A DNA stretch of 64,000 bases from Myxococcales bacterium. Lineage in GTDB: Bacteria > Myxococcota_A > UBA9160 > UBA4427. The position numbers and the translations under genes were made by a program. This document shows, piece after piece, positions 47,047 through 57,168 of this stretch. The DNA lies in the NCBI GenBank assembly GCA_012959805.1, contig DUCN01000078.1:22199-86198 (forward strand), read 5' to 3'. Each line of letters opens with the position of its first letter. Within the stretch, counting starts at the first letter, position 1. Below the pieces are notes generated by a model, which saw only the letters and a list, made by a program, of their open reading frames with translations, had not been told where the DNA came from and did not search any database.

Positions 47047-48050
47047 TGCGTGACGTCGGGGCAGTCCGCGGCTCGGGCGTCGTCCGCCTAACGAAGGTCC
47101 GATCATGGCTGTCGGCGCCAAGAAGTCTCCGAGCCACGCGTGCGGGCTGGTGTTTCATGGGCATCATCTTCGGCGTCGGCTTCGCCGCGCTGAATACAGG
47201 AAACAACCTTCTCTATCTCGTTCTGGCTCTGATGCTGTCGTTTCTGGTGTTGTCGGGCATACTTTCGGAAACCTCGCTGCGTGGCATCCAGATCGAGCGT
47301 TCCCTTCCCCGCGAAGTCTTCGCGGGCCATCCCAATCGCGTCGTCCTCAGCATTCGCAATACGCTGCGAAGAAATGCGTCTTTCGCCATCACCATCGAAG
47401 ACCAGATCGATTCGAGTAACGGCTTTGAAGTCGCAGGCCGGGTGTTTGCGCTTTGCATTCCGGCACAGTCTCGAGTCGCTGGCAGCTACCTCTTCGAGCC
47501 AAAGCTTCGCGGCGATTGTCATTTCTCGGGCTTCCGCGTCTCGACGCGATTTCCCTTTGGTCTTTTCGTGAAATCGCGTCTGCTGGACTGCGCCGAAACC
47601 GGCATCGTCTATCCGTGTCTGAGTCGTGTCGCGATCCAATCCGATCGCTCTTCGCAGCGCAGCGAGTCTGATCGGGGAACCACCCTCTCTCCTGACGGGG
47701 ATGAAATCGCCGGCGTGCGAGATTTCGTCACGGGGGATTCCCGCCGACGCATTCATTGGCGCAGCACACTTCGGGCGGGAAGACTTCTCGTCGGTGAAGG
47801 GGAAGCCATTTCTCATCGGGAGCTCGAAGTGCATCTGGATTGGCCGAGCCAGAGCCATGCGAGCGTTGTCGAAGAGCGAATCGAACGCGCGGCCTCGGAG
47901 ATCGTCACTCATCTCGATGCCGGAATTCGAGTTGGCCTCATAACACCAACCGTGTACTACCGTTCGGGCTCCGGGCTCGCCCATCGCGCCGACCTCTTGA
48001 CCTTCCTCGCGCGACTCGATGCCGAACCCGAAGCCCAGAGCCCGGCATGA
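47046..48050 (+). CDS. DUF58 membrane protein
   Basis: 334 residues from a GTG overlapping the moxR stop. Two N-terminal membrane helices (WCFMGIIFGVGFAALNTG; LLYLVLALMLSFLVLSGI) precede a beta-sandwich and the DUF58 vWA-like block: SRRRIHWRSTLRAGRLLV and the ISHRELEVHLDW strand. It is the usual partner of MoxR and a transglutaminase in the same order; its role in envelope or proteolysis control is inferred from such clusters only. Confidence 0.88.
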   Translation: MRDVGAVRGSGVVRLTKVRSWLSAPRSLRATRAGWCFMGIIFGVGFAALNTGNNLLYLVLALMLSFLVLSGILSETSLRGIQIERSLPREVFAGHPNRVVLSIRNTLRRNASFAITIEDQIDSSNGFEVAGRVFALCIPAQSRVAGSYLFEPKLRGDCHFSGFRVSTRFPFGLFVKSRLLDCAETGIVYPCLSRVAIQSDRSSQRSESDRGTTLSPDGDEIAGVRDFVTGDSRRRIHWRSTLRAGRLLVGEGEAISHRELEVHLDWPSQSHASVVEERIERAASEIVTHLDAGIRVGLITPTVYYRSGSGLAHRADLLTFLARLDAEPEAQSPA

Positions 48051-50224
48051 GCCGCCATGAATTTCGCTCGCGAGTTGCCGGACCTCGCCCGGCCGCCGCC
48101 TGGCTCATGTCATTGGTTGCGAGTGGGGCGCTCTGGCTCACCGATCAGATCCCCGTCTGGATGATTGGCCTCCAAAGCATCACGTTTCTCGTGAGCTACT
48201 TGGTTCGGCATCATCCTCCCGCGCTATTCAAGAGTGCCCTCTGGCTCAACGTCTTGATGGCCGGGATCACGACCATCACGATTCGATCGGCCCTCGACGG
48301 AAACCCGGCCGCGATCTCTCTTGCGTATTTCACCGCTCTCTCCCAGGGACTCCAACTCCTCGATGCTCGCCCCCGAAAATCCGAATTCGTACTCGTCGCA
48401 CTGGGACTCTTTCAGGTCATCCTCGCATCGAACCTCACCGACAGTGTCTTCTTCTCGCCGCTCGTCCTGATCTTTCTTATGACCGTCACCTGGACGCTGC
48501 TCGTTCATACGCTTTCCATGGAGGCCGCCGAGGCCGGCGACCCCGCCGCGGTCTCCACCATCCTCGCACCAGATCTTCGTCGAATGACCATCCGGGCCAC
48601 GACCCTCTGCCTACTTCTGGCTGTCGTGATCTTCGTGCTCTTCCCAAGGCTCAAGACCAATATGCTTCGGGGCGGTTCGCGGCCGGGCATGGCGCTTTCC
48701 GGTTTTTCGGATCGCCTTACTCTCGGAGACATCGGGAAGATCCGAATGGATCATTCAGTCGTGCTACGCGTGGAGGGTCTCGAAGGAAGGCTGCCCGCAC
48801 CGGGTCGGGCCTATTGGCGCGGACTGGCCTTTGACGAATTCGACGGCAAGACCTGGTCCATTTCGACTTCGGAACGCGTCGCCAAGCGCAGACGATTGAG
48901 CGGCGTCGGTCGCTTCGGAATCGAATTACGCCCAGAACGTTCACGGCGGCCCGGCGACTCGGCGGGTGCGGCTCCCTTGATCGTGCAGCGCATCATTCGC
49001 GAGCCCGTGAAGGCCGGCGTGTTGTTTGTTCCGGGCCAGGTCCAGAAAATCGTTGGCTCATTCCAACATCTCGAACGCGACCGAAACGGCGGCCTCTATC
49101 TTCCGGGCCGTGGCGACGAACGAGTTCGGTACACGATCTGGACAGAAGGTGAAGCGCGCGATCCGGAGGCCCTGCGACGAGATCGATCCCAACCGCCCTT
49201 CGAAATGCATCCTGGCGGATCACGGCTCGCAGACCGCTACCGACGGCTCCCGCACCTCGACGATCGGATTCGACTCTTGACCGAATCCCTGGTGGCCGGC
49301 GCGGACAACGATTTCGATCGCGCCGTGCAGATTCAGGAAAGCCTCAGACTAAATGGTCGCTACACGGATGCGCCACCACTGCTCGGGGATCGAGAGACAA
49401 CGCCTGTCGAGGCCTTCATCCTCGGTGAATTGGAAGGCCACTGCGAATTCTTCGCGAGCGCCATGGTCGCGATGGCCCGCACCCAGGGACTCTCCAGTCG
49501 ACTCGTCAACGGCTTTGCCGGGGGCGTGGTCAACGAAGTCGGGGGCTTCATCGAAGTCACCCAGGCCGACGCTCATGCCTGGGTCGAAGTTCATTTCGAG
49601 CAGGCGGGCTGGGTCCGCTTCGATCCAACTCCACCCGACCGTCGCCTGCGCGCCGCACAGGCTCAGTCGTGGTGGACGCGAGTCGGCCAACTCGGCGGCG
49701 CCCTGGAACTCTGGTGGTTTCAACGTGTGGTCGACTTCGACAGTGTCGATCAGATCGGCGCCCTACGCGGACTTTGGCTTCGCTGGCAGACCAATAAGAC
49801 AAGCAGCGATGTCGCACTCCACAACACGAGCACAAACTCGGGCGCTCCCTCGTACGACCTCTTCATCGACGAAAACACGAAGCCAGTCCTCGGCGTGATC
49901 TTGCTCGTTGGATTGGTCTCGGCTCTATGGATCCGAGTCCGTCGGACCGGCGACGGTGACATGCCAAAGCCGTACCGCGATGCCCTGGCTCTACTGGGTC
50001 GGCGGGGAATCAAGAGATCGAAATCCGATTCCGCGCGGGGCTTCGCCGAGGCGGTCAGCCAGAAAATTTCGGCCGCGGGCGGTCGGGCCTTTCAGATCAT
50101 TACGGAGTCGTACCTGGCTGAGCGTTTCGGATCAAAGCCATCGGCTCCGCTGGCATCTCAGTTGTCGATCCTAAAGAACGCCGTAGATGGGATGCGTCTG
50201 GGGAATCAGGCGCACATTCGATAG
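48047..50224 (+). CDS. tgpA: TgpA-like transmembrane transglutaminase
   Basis: 725 residues beginning in an ATGA overlap with the DUF58 gene. The N-terminus has about six membrane helices; a periplasmic transglutaminase domain has catalytic Cys (GELEGHCEFFASAMVAMA), His (TQADAHAWVEVHF) and Asp (GWVRFDPTPPDRR). One further helix (GVILLVGLVSALWIRV) and a cytoplasmic tail with DUF4129-like character follow. Pseudomonas TgpA is an essential homologue of unknown substrate. The last 54 bp overlap the convergent queE gene. Confidence 0.9.
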   Translation: MSRHEFRSRVAGPRPAAAWLMSLVASGALWLTDQIPVWMIGLQSITFLVSYLVRHHPPALFKSALWLNVLMAGITTITIRSALDGNPAAISLAYFTALSQGLQLLDARPRKSEFVLVALGLFQVILASNLTDSVFFSPLVLIFLMTVTWTLLVHTLSMEAAEAGDPAAVSTILAPDLRRMTIRATTLCLLLAVVIFVLFPRLKTNMLRGGSRPGMALSGFSDRLTLGDIGKIRMDHSVVLRVEGLEGRLPAPGRAYWRGLAFDEFDGKTWSISTSERVAKRRRLSGVGRFGIELRPERSRRPGDSAGAAPLIVQRIIREPVKAGVLFVPGQVQKIVGSFQHLERDRNGGLYLPGRGDERVRYTIWTEGEARDPEALRRDRSQPPFEMHPGGSRLADRYRRLPHLDDRIRLLTESLVAGADNDFDRAVQIQESLRLNGRYTDAPPLLGDRETTPVEAFILGELEGHCEFFASAMVAMARTQGLSSRLVNGFAGGVVNEVGGFIEVTQADAHAWVEVHFEQAGWVRFDPTPPDRRLRAAQAQSWWTRVGQLGGALELWWFQRVVDFDSVDQIGALRGLWLRWQTNKTSSDVALHNTSTNSGAPSYDLFIDENTKPVLGVILLVGLVSALWIRVRRTGDGDMPKPYRDALALLGRRGIKRSKSDSARGFAEAVSQKISAAGGRAFQIITESYLAERFGSKPSAPLASQLSILKNAVDGMRLGNQAHIR

Positions 50225-50998
50225 CCGCTTCTCGGCACGCGTGAGCCAGCCGAGCAGCTGTTCGGGCTCGGGCATCCGCTCCACACCACCCGTCGGAGTG
50301 ACGGGCTGGAGCACGAGCGGAATATTTGCCGAAACCGAAACGATGCGCCCGATCATCTCATCAATCTCATCGTCGAGCGTGTTCGGTGTGACAACCACTT
50401 TCACGTAAACCCCACCCGCGCGCATAGCGACCCGCAGAAACTCTTCGTGCGCGTCATGGAATTCGTGATTTCGATTCGAAGTCTTGCCTGGCCCCCAGCG
50501 GACATCGCTTGTCAGTTTCCAGTCCATCGATACAAGCTCGACCCAATTGACACAACTCGCCAGAGCCTCAGCATGCAATCCATGCGTCTCCAGATAAACA
50601 CGCCGACTCCGATCCGACAGGATTCTTGCCAAACTCGAAACGGCCTCGGGCTGAAGCAGAGGCTCACCTCCGGTCAAGCTGATCCATGTCGACTTCTGCG
50701 GTGCGAGCGCAATGGCGAGATCGGCCACCTGCGAAATTGGCAGTGGATTGGGGCGCTCGGAAAACTGCTCCACACCGGGACTTGTTTCGATCCGACACGT
50801 CGCACTCTCTCGCCAGCTCGACGGAGAGTCGCACCATCGGCAGCGGAGATCACAGCCTCCGAAGCGAACGAAGACAGTCGAGCGGCCAACCTCGGGACCT
50901 TCGCCCTGGGCGGAGGCGAAGATTTCCATCACCGAGGCCACCGGCTCCGATGTACTATCGGTTACGGATCGATCGTCTGACGACGCCCTGGAGCTCAC
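50171..50998 (-). CDS. queE: 7-carboxy-7-deazaguanine synthase QueE
   Basis: Radical-SAM enzyme of queuosine/7-deazaguanine synthesis. 275 residues: EIFASAQGEGPEVGRS at the start, the Fe-S motif CDLRCRWCDSPSSW, and TWISLTGGEPLLQPE for SAM binding. It starts at a GTG overlapping the stop of the 998-residue gene (GTGA), so it is translationally coupled to an unknown protein. No queC, queD or queF is in the window. The 3' end overlaps tgpA on the opposite strand. Confidence 0.92.
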   Translation of the reverse strand: MSSRASSDDRSVTDSTSEPVASVMEIFASAQGEGPEVGRSTVFVRFGGCDLRCRWCDSPSSWRESATCRIETSPGVEQFSERPNPLPISQVADLAIALAPQKSTWISLTGGEPLLQPEAVSSLARILSDRSRRVYLETHGLHAEALASCVNWVELVSMDWKLTSDVRWGPGKTSNRNHEFHDAHEEFLRVAMRAGGVYVKVVVTPNTLDDEIDEMIGRIVSVSANIPLVLQPVTPTGGVERMPEPEQLLGWLTRAEKRLSNVRLIPQTHPIYGVL

Positions 50999-53991
50999 CG
51001 CTCGAGAAGAGATCGACCCATCGCGATTTCACCGATGATCTCTTCCTGTCGTTCTGGATATCGTTCGAGCTCCCGAACATGGAAGCGCGAAACATGATCC
51101 CCATCCGAACGTGATTCTACCCATTCGAGTTTGTTGGCGAGATGGTCCGCAACGGCCAGATAGTCAAGCGCTCGCTTGCCACCGATCTCGTCCCCCGCAA
51201 ACACGAAGGTGGCCTCCTCGGTCTGATGAGCCAACGACAATGTCGCGGAATAGCGTTCGCGAGCGATTCGCGCGCAGAGCTGAATATCGAGATCCTCATC
51301 CACATCGACCACGACCATGACGTGGCCTCCGAAATGGACGAGAGGAAAATCCCTGCCCGCCACCCAGGTGACTTCCGGTGGCACCGGAGGAATCTCGACT
51401 AATGCGGCCTCTTTGGCCAGATCGCTTGGACGACCCGCGAGCAAGTCTGCTATGTCGCCGCGAATATCGCCAGACTTGTTCGCGATCTCCTCCGCTCGCC
51501 AGCGCCAGAGTCGACCCCAACGTTCGAAGTCGTGCTGCGTGAAACGGCCGGTCGCCAGATCCACCAATTTGTCGGAGAAGCGACTGCGTCGCGTACAGGT
51601 TTCAAGCACGAGAGGGAGCAAACTGTCGATCCCTTCGCCGCCATGAACGGATTTTGAACCAAGCGCTTCGCGAAGCGCAACGAGATCCTCGGGCGGCCAC
51701 GCTTGTCGACCGAACCATTGCAATCGACCACGATAGAGCGCCGAGGCCTGAATCACGTCGCGCGCCGGTGATGGCGCAAAGCCGATCACGAAAATAGGTG
51801 TGTCATCGCGCAGATCGGTGGCGATGCTTCGAAAGAACGTCATCAGTTCTGCTTGCGGATATATCCATAATCCCTCGAGCTGACGAATGTCGCGAGCAAG
51901 CAGGACAGCGGAAAGAAGGGAATCTCGATCCCCGTGCACAAGGATGGCCGCGCGACCCCGGCCAACGCGATCACTGTCCCCCGAATCTTCCCCCTGCGAC
52001 CGACGCCGGGAATCACGATCGCGACGTCGGGCCGATTGGACATCGTCCTCATCAATTTCTTCGGCGTCCTCATAGCTTTCATCTGATGAATCCGAACCGT
52101 CGAACGTAGAAGTTTCATCCGCTAGGCGGGCCAGGATTTCGGACAGATCATCGGCATCGACCAGATCTTCCTCAGCAACGGCGTCGGGGTCCGCTTCCTC
52201 GGGCGCGGATACCTCCTGCGCGGTCGGTCCGTCGGATCCTGATCGACCCTCACCGTCCCCCCCATTTCCATTTCCACCGCGACTCGCATCCCCTCGCCCA
52301 CCGCGACGCCCTCGCCGACCGCCCCGACGACTGCGATCCCGTCCACCCGATCCGTCGGGTCGAGGCTCGTCAGGATCATCGTCACCCGGTCGATCCAACC
52401 GACTCGATCGCTCGCTGCGACCAGAACCGTCTTCGAGATCCATCAAGGAAACTTCTTCGAATCGCGGTGCGCCCGTCGCGCCTTTGCGCGGTCCACGCTC
52501 CGCACGTGCTCTACCACTTCCGCTGTCCCGATCACGTCCCGAAGAGGTCTCGGCAACTGCCTCCTCCGACGCGTCGCTGCGCTCACCCCGCGGCCGGCGG
52601 CGACGCCGACTACGACCTCGCCCACTCTCCTCTGCATCCGTAGATCCCTCGCCCGTGGATTGGCCGTCCAACTTCGAAGAACGCGATGTTCGAGACTCTC
52701 CGCTCCCCTCGGACACTTCGGCGGCCGGACCACGCGGCGATCCCTCTGCTTTCGCTTCCTCAGATCCCCCGGTTCGCCCGCGTCCACCGCGTCGGCGACC
52801 GCGACGAGCGGAAGGCCGAGCCTGTGCACCATCACCGCTGGAAACCACATCCAAACCGGCGCCGACGCCATCGGAAACCTTGCGAAGTTCGTAAGGCAAA
52901 GTGAAGGCGGCCAGCGCTCGCTCGATACCGTCGCCAAAACGCTCGGCGACGAGCAGGAGCCGTGGCTCGGCGAGTCGGATCGGCGGCGCATTCTCGGCAA
53001 AGAGCGTTGGCAGCAGCGTCGCAAGTGGACCCATCTCAGCGATAATCGCTGCCAGCGAGGTCCACTCGACCTCTTCCCTAATCGCAACAACGACGGCATC
53101 GCCCTCGGCATTGAGGCCCACCCCATCAATCACGTCGAGATCTGTGCCGGGACTGGGCCAGGGACAAAGCGCACGGAGTTCCGCACCGCGACTCAGCTCG
53201 GCGATGACTCGGCCGCGCAGGCCTTCTTCTCCATCACGAACCTTCCGATCATTCAATCGACGTCGGATCTGACCTTCGAGGCCATCAAACGCACCGGCCA
53301 GTTCCGTTCCCGCCAGCGAGGTTGTGGAACGACCTCCGATCTGGGTTTCGAGAACGGCAGCACCGTCTTTCACGCGAAGCTCGGCGACACGCCTCGCCAA
53401 CACGACCAACTCGATCCGTTCGAGTCCGACACGCACGGAACCGCCATGCTTTGCCGCAAGGCCTTCGAGCGCCAGCGCCGCACGACGAAAATCAGCACGG
53501 GCGGCCGCTGCCGATAAACGCGAAGCCAGTTGCCCCGCACTTGCGGCCAGAACACGCAGCGGCGGTTCGGATTGAACGACACTTCGACCGGCCCCCAAGG
53601 TCGGACTGGCTATGCATTCGAGGGCATAGGCGGTCCGACCTAACAAACTGAGCAGCCGACGAGCCGCTGAATCCCAATTCGGGGAAACGACGATGACTTG
53701 ACCTGCGAATTGATCCTTTTCAACCGCGTACGCGGCAGCCGACAATCCTGCAAGCAGCGCTTCGGTTGCAGACTTCGGAGAGAAGGACACGATGAGCGCC
53801 GTGCCGTCCGCTTTTTCGCCGCGGCCGATCGCTGCGACTGACGACGGAATGCCCGGGTCAGACCAACTGTCGAGGGATTTTGCCTCGACGATTCCCTGCT
53901 CAAGTAGTTTAGGAAGCCATTCCGTCACTTCGATCGAACTCTTGGGTTTGTCGCTGCCACCGCGATGTCTTCTTGAAAAGCGCTTCATCAT
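50995..53991 (-). CDS. Large two-domain protein with Arg/Gly/Glu-rich disordered centre, possible DHH-like C-terminus
   Basis: 998 residues. The first ~390 are a folded region beginning RFSRRHRGG and containing VLARRVAELRVKDGAAVL; I do not recognise it. Residues ~395-680 are low-complexity: RRGRRRGGRGRTGG, many Ser/Arg/Glu/Asp, resembling RNA-binding tails. From ~690 a second domain runs AAILVHGDRDSLLSAVLL, IFVIGFAPSPARDV and FGGHVMVVVDVDEDLDI. HxDxD and GGH spacing suggests a DHH phosphoesterase-like fold, but the usual DHH triad is not visible. Possibly RNA-linked. It is coupled to queE. Confidence 0.65.
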   Translation of the reverse strand: MMKRFSRRHRGGSDKPKSSIEVTEWLPKLLEQGIVEAKSLDSWSDPGIPSSVAAIGRGEKADGTALIVSFSPKSATEALLAGLSAAAYAVEKDQFAGQVIVVSPNWDSAARRLLSLLGRTAYALECIASPTLGAGRSVVQSEPPLRVLAASAGQLASRLSAAAARADFRRAALALEGLAAKHGGSVRVGLERIELVVLARRVAELRVKDGAAVLETQIGGRSTTSLAGTELAGAFDGLEGQIRRRLNDRKVRDGEEGLRGRVIAELSRGAELRALCPWPSPGTDLDVIDGVGLNAEGDAVVVAIREEVEWTSLAAIIAEMGPLATLLPTLFAENAPPIRLAEPRLLLVAERFGDGIERALAAFTLPYELRKVSDGVGAGLDVVSSGDGAQARPSARRGRRRGGRGRTGGSEEAKAEGSPRGPAAEVSEGSGESRTSRSSKLDGQSTGEGSTDAEESGRGRSRRRRRPRGERSDASEEAVAETSSGRDRDSGSGRARAERGPRKGATGAPRFEEVSLMDLEDGSGRSERSSRLDRPGDDDPDEPRPDGSGGRDRSRRGGRRGRRGGRGDASRGGNGNGGDGEGRSGSDGPTAQEVSAPEEADPDAVAEEDLVDADDLSEILARLADETSTFDGSDSSDESYEDAEEIDEDDVQSARRRDRDSRRRSQGEDSGDSDRVGRGRAAILVHGDRDSLLSAVLLARDIRQLEGLWIYPQAELMTFFRSIATDLRDDTPIFVIGFAPSPARDVIQASALYRGRLQWFGRQAWPPEDLVALREALGSKSVHGGEGIDSLLPLVLETCTRRSRFSDKLVDLATGRFTQHDFERWGRLWRWRAEEIANKSGDIRGDIADLLAGRPSDLAKEAALVEIPPVPPEVTWVAGRDFPLVHFGGHVMVVVDVDEDLDIQLCARIARERYSATLSLAHQTEEATFVFAGDEIGGKRALDYLAVADHLANKLEWVESRSDGDHVSRFHVRELERYPERQEEIIGEIAMGRSLLER

Positions 53992-54157
53992 CTCGTTATC
54001 TCTCCTGGCTGCACACTCGCGGCCGCGCGCAGGCGCGGGGCGATTTGAACAACCGATTCTGTTTCAGCCAAACCCAGGGCGCCCAATCTTGGGCGATTCG
54101 AACCGAACTTCCGATTGCCGGACCACAATTGCAGTCTGGCTCCGGACTCCTCCGGTT

Positions 54158-54508
54158 CTACTCCGGGCCTACATCCACCACCGTCAATGCCAGAGCGCCG
54201 CTCTCGACGAGCATGGACGTCGCGTCTTGAATGACGTGCTGCAAGTCTCCGAGCAAACGGTCATGACTCAATACGGCCGATAGCTGTTGTTCTTGATTCG
54301 CGAATTCGAGCACAACGCCGCCGAATAACTTTCGATCGTTGCGCACATGCTTGACCACGCGATTCCATCGATCGACTGGAATCTCCAGTCGAAAATCTTT
54401 GAAGTCCCGCCAATCTTCTGGCAAGTCTTCTTTTTCCAAATAGACCACCACTTCCGTCGCGGCCTTGGCGCGTGTCACGCGCCAACTTCGATTCTGCGAG
54501 AGCAACAT
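54158..54508 (-). CDS. Small hypothetical protein in the queE operon
   Basis: 116 residues, mixed alpha/beta and charged, with no signal peptide and no Cys. It starts MLLSQNRSWRVTRAKAATEV and contains VDRWNRVVKHVRNDRKLFGG. It lies 20 bp downstream of the 411-residue gene and 166 bp upstream of the 998-residue gene on the same strand. Spacing and codon use support a real gene. No family recognised. Confidence 0.6.
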   Translation of the reverse strand: MLLSQNRSWRVTRAKAATEVVVYLEKEDLPEDWRDFKDFRLEIPVDRWNRVVKHVRNDRKLFGGVVLEFANQEQQLSAVLSHDRLLGDLQHVIQDATSMLVESGALALTVVDVGPE

Positions 54509-54528
54509 GAATTCTGTCTCCTCGCTGG

Positions 54529-55764
54529 TTATTCCGTCGCCGATACCGAGCCCGATGCGTCGGGCGAATCACTCGGCGCCAAACCATCTTCCTCGACGAC
54601 ACGCAACTCGGCTAGAAAGGACTGGAAGAGCCCGTCCACTCGGGCTCGACTCATCTGTGCCGCCGCCTCGTCACTCTTTCCCAAGACATCCGACACTGCC
54701 AAGAGCGCGAGTGCTCCGGGCAACGCATCCGAACGCCAGCGAATCCAAGCCAACTCATCCAGATGACGAGACAGCAATTCCAGATCGGTTTCTTTCGTGA
54801 GGGCTTCCGTCGCCAGGCCGAGCCATACCTCAATCGCGTTCGCCCGCGGCCCCGCATCAAGATCATCGGTATCGGCTCGCCCCTTTTCCATCCACTCACC
54901 AACCCACGCGGTTCTCGGAGGCCACGGACCCAGACTCCCGGCCCGGACTTCCTTCAATGTCTCCTCGAGCGCCTGGGAAGAATCGATCGACTGCGCATCA
55001 TCGGCCAATGACTCGCGGACCAAATCTCCAGGCGTCGACTGCTTCTCGAGATCTTCCGCAAAAAGACGGCGACGCCATTCAACAAACGCCGAGGGCAGAG
55101 GACGATCGATAGGTTGGGCCAGACTGGCGCGACGGACCAGCGCACGCAGCGCATCGCGGTCGACGTCGAAAAGCCGCTGTTGCTTGCCCCCGGTCAAACT
55201 GCGAAGGAAGCCGCGTACCTTGGTGCGGCCGGCGTTGTAGATCTTGAAATCGAGGATGCCACGTCCTTCGTCGAAGCGAATTTCGAAAAGACGTGCCCCA
55301 CCGCTCGGGTGACTTTCGACGAGATACCCCACGCGTGCGCCGCGAAAATCGGGCGTCGAAACATGTGCCGCTTCGAAACGATCATTCGCTTGGTTGAAGC
55401 GTCGAGTCGGTGTCGGCGCGGACGATTCGACGTCGGCGACTGGACTCGAATTCTCGTCGGCCACAATGCCCTGCGAATGGAGGCGGTGGCGCGCACGGCG
55501 AAGCGCCTTTCGAGGCAGTTTGGGAATTCCCGCATCCGAAATTCCGAGCACGATCTTCGCGCCGGGATCCGACTGGCTCCAACCCTCGATCAACTCGGTG
55601 GCGGCCTCGGGTTCTTCCGTCAGAATCCAGACGAGTAACTGGCCGGCATCCTCGGGGGAAAGCTCATCCAGTAGACGATGAGGATCGCCGTTCGCGGGGC
55701 GAATTTGATCCGCCAATTCAGACAGCTGACAGGCGGCACGTTCGAGGCTCTCAGGCAGGCTCAT
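54529..55764 (-). CDS. Hypothetical protein with Arg-rich helical motif
   Basis: 411 residues, soluble, mostly helical. A motif PRKALRRARHRLHSQGI near residue 85 resembles a helix found in uncharacterised deltaproteobacterial proteins. RLFEIRFDEGRGILDFKIYN is a central beta region. The C-terminal third is Ala/Leu/Glu helical repeat-like. First gene of the four-gene run ending in queE. Function unknown. Confidence 0.65.
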   Translation of the reverse strand: MSLPESLERAACQLSELADQIRPANGDPHRLLDELSPEDAGQLLVWILTEEPEAATELIEGWSQSDPGAKIVLGISDAGIPKLPRKALRRARHRLHSQGIVADENSSPVADVESSAPTPTRRFNQANDRFEAAHVSTPDFRGARVGYLVESHPSGGARLFEIRFDEGRGILDFKIYNAGRTKVRGFLRSLTGGKQQRLFDVDRDALRALVRRASLAQPIDRPLPSAFVEWRRRLFAEDLEKQSTPGDLVRESLADDAQSIDSSQALEETLKEVRAGSLGPWPPRTAWVGEWMEKGRADTDDLDAGPRANAIEVWLGLATEALTKETDLELLSRHLDELAWIRWRSDALPGALALLAVSDVLGKSDEAAAQMSRARVDGLFQSFLAELRVVEEDGLAPSDSPDASGSVSATE

Positions 55765-55797
55765 GGGTTGATTCTCAATTCATCCGCAGACAGTTCA

Positions 55798-56958
55798 TCA
55801 GGAGGGCGCGTGTGGATCGAGCAATCGTTTGTGCTCGTCCATCGCAAACCGGTCCGTCATCCCTGCAATGTAGTCCGAGATGGCCCGCGGGAGTCCTTCT
55901 CGCCCAAACCGCGCACGAACGTTGCTGGGCAAGAGAGTCGGGTCATCCAAGTAGGTTCGAAACAGGTCTCCCACGATCCACTCGGCCTTCCGGGTTCGCC
56001 GGAGCACGTGCGGATGATGGTAGAAGTTTTGCGAGAGAAAACTCTTCAACTCGCGTTTTGAAAGATCGATTTCTGTGGAGAAACCAACCAGCGAATCCGG
56101 GCGACTACGCAGCTCAGCTAGGGAGCCAGGCGGGTCGAGATCGAGTCTTCGGCTGGTTTCGGCAATCAGATCGCCGATGAGAGTATCGCCTAGCGCCGCG
56201 ATTGTCTGCGCCCTCACCACGTCGGGCGAAGTTCCCTCCGAAATAGGTCGCCGCCGCTGCTGCGCCGTCTTCCACAGCGACATCTCGTCCACCGACTCGA
56301 TCGACAACACGCCAGACCGCAATCCATCATCGAGGTCGTGATGCAGATAGGCGATTTCGTCCGCTGAGTCAGCCACCTGGGCCTCGAGCGAGCGCTGAGC
56401 GTAGATGGGGGGCAGTTCGACCGGGTGGGGCCAATGGCATCCATGCTTGAGAATGCCTTCTCTCGTTTCCGACGTGAGGTTCAGCCCGTTCCAATCAGGG
56501 TATCGATCCTCAAGCAGGTCGACGATCCGCAGACTCTGACGATTGTGGTCGAAACCGCCATCGTCCTGCATGCATTTGGACAGAACGGCTTCTCCGGCAT
56601 GTCCGAAGGGCGTGTGGCCGAGATCGTGAGCGAGCACGATGGCTTCGGCGAGGTCCTCACACAGACGTAGGGCGCGGGCGATGGTTCGCGCAATCTGCGC
56701 GCCTTCGATCGTATGGGTCAATCGGTTGCGATAATGATCATTCTCGATATGAACGAAGACCTGGGTCTTGAATTCGAGCCGCCGAAAAGCCCGCGCATGC
56801 ACGATTCGGTCTCGATCGCGCTGGAATGCGCTTCGGTAGGCATGCGGCGGCTCGGAAACAAGTCGGCCCGCGGAGTCCCCGGAGCAGGCCGCCCAGGGAG
56901 CCAAGCTCTTGCGCTCTTCTTCTTCGAAGCCCTCTCGGGTTCGCCATTGCCAAGCCAT
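55798..56958 (-). CDS. dgt: dGTP triphosphohydrolase-like HD protein
   Basis: 386 residues. HD-domain motifs in order: RAFRRLEFKTQVF, NRLTHTIEGAQIAR (His), IVLAHDLGHTPFGHAGE (HD) and EIAYLHHDLDDGL (downstream Asp). These match the dGTPase family, which cleaves dNTPs to nucleoside and triphosphate; in E. coli the substrate is dGTP, but homologues vary. Homologues can also contribute to phage resistance through dNTP depletion. It is in a run with a small membrane protein 12 bp upstream. Confidence 0.92.
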   Translation of the reverse strand: MAWQWRTREGFEEEERKSLAPWAACSGDSAGRLVSEPPHAYRSAFQRDRDRIVHARAFRRLEFKTQVFVHIENDHYRNRLTHTIEGAQIARTIARALRLCEDLAEAIVLAHDLGHTPFGHAGEAVLSKCMQDDGGFDHNRQSLRIVDLLEDRYPDWNGLNLTSETREGILKHGCHWPHPVELPPIYAQRSLEAQVADSADEIAYLHHDLDDGLRSGVLSIESVDEMSLWKTAQQRRRPISEGTSPDVVRAQTIAALGDTLIGDLIAETSRRLDLDPPGSLAELRSRPDSLVGFSTEIDLSKRELKSFLSQNFYHHPHVLRRTRKAEWIVGDLFRTYLDDPTLLPSNVRARFGREGLPRAISDYIAGMTDRFAMDEHKRLLDPHAPS

Positions 56959-56970
56959 AGCCGTTGTTCC

Positions 56971-57168
56971 CTATTCCTCTCGTCCAGCCTCGCGAAGCAG
57001 ATCGCGCATGGTGGATCGTGACTTCGCGTCGATATCGTCGAGTGCCGGCTGGGAAATTTCCATCAGCGTCTCCGAACTTGGCTGATCGGCCCCCACTAGT
57101 ACCAGGTACAAAGCGATCCCGGCCACCAGTAAAGCACCCAAGCCGATGATCCATCTTGTACCGAACAT
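56971..57168 (-). CDS. Small single-pass membrane protein
   Basis: 65 residues: one N-terminal helix (WIIGLGALLVAGIALYLVLV) and a charged, acidic-basic tail (DDIDAKSRSTMRDLLREAG). It ends 12 bp before dgt, so is co-transcribed with it. No family recognised. Good hydrophobic/charged layout supports a genuine gene. Confidence 0.6.
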   Translation of the reverse strand: MFGTRWIIGLGALLVAGIALYLVLVGADQPSSETLMEISQPALDDIDAKSRSTMRDLLREAGREE

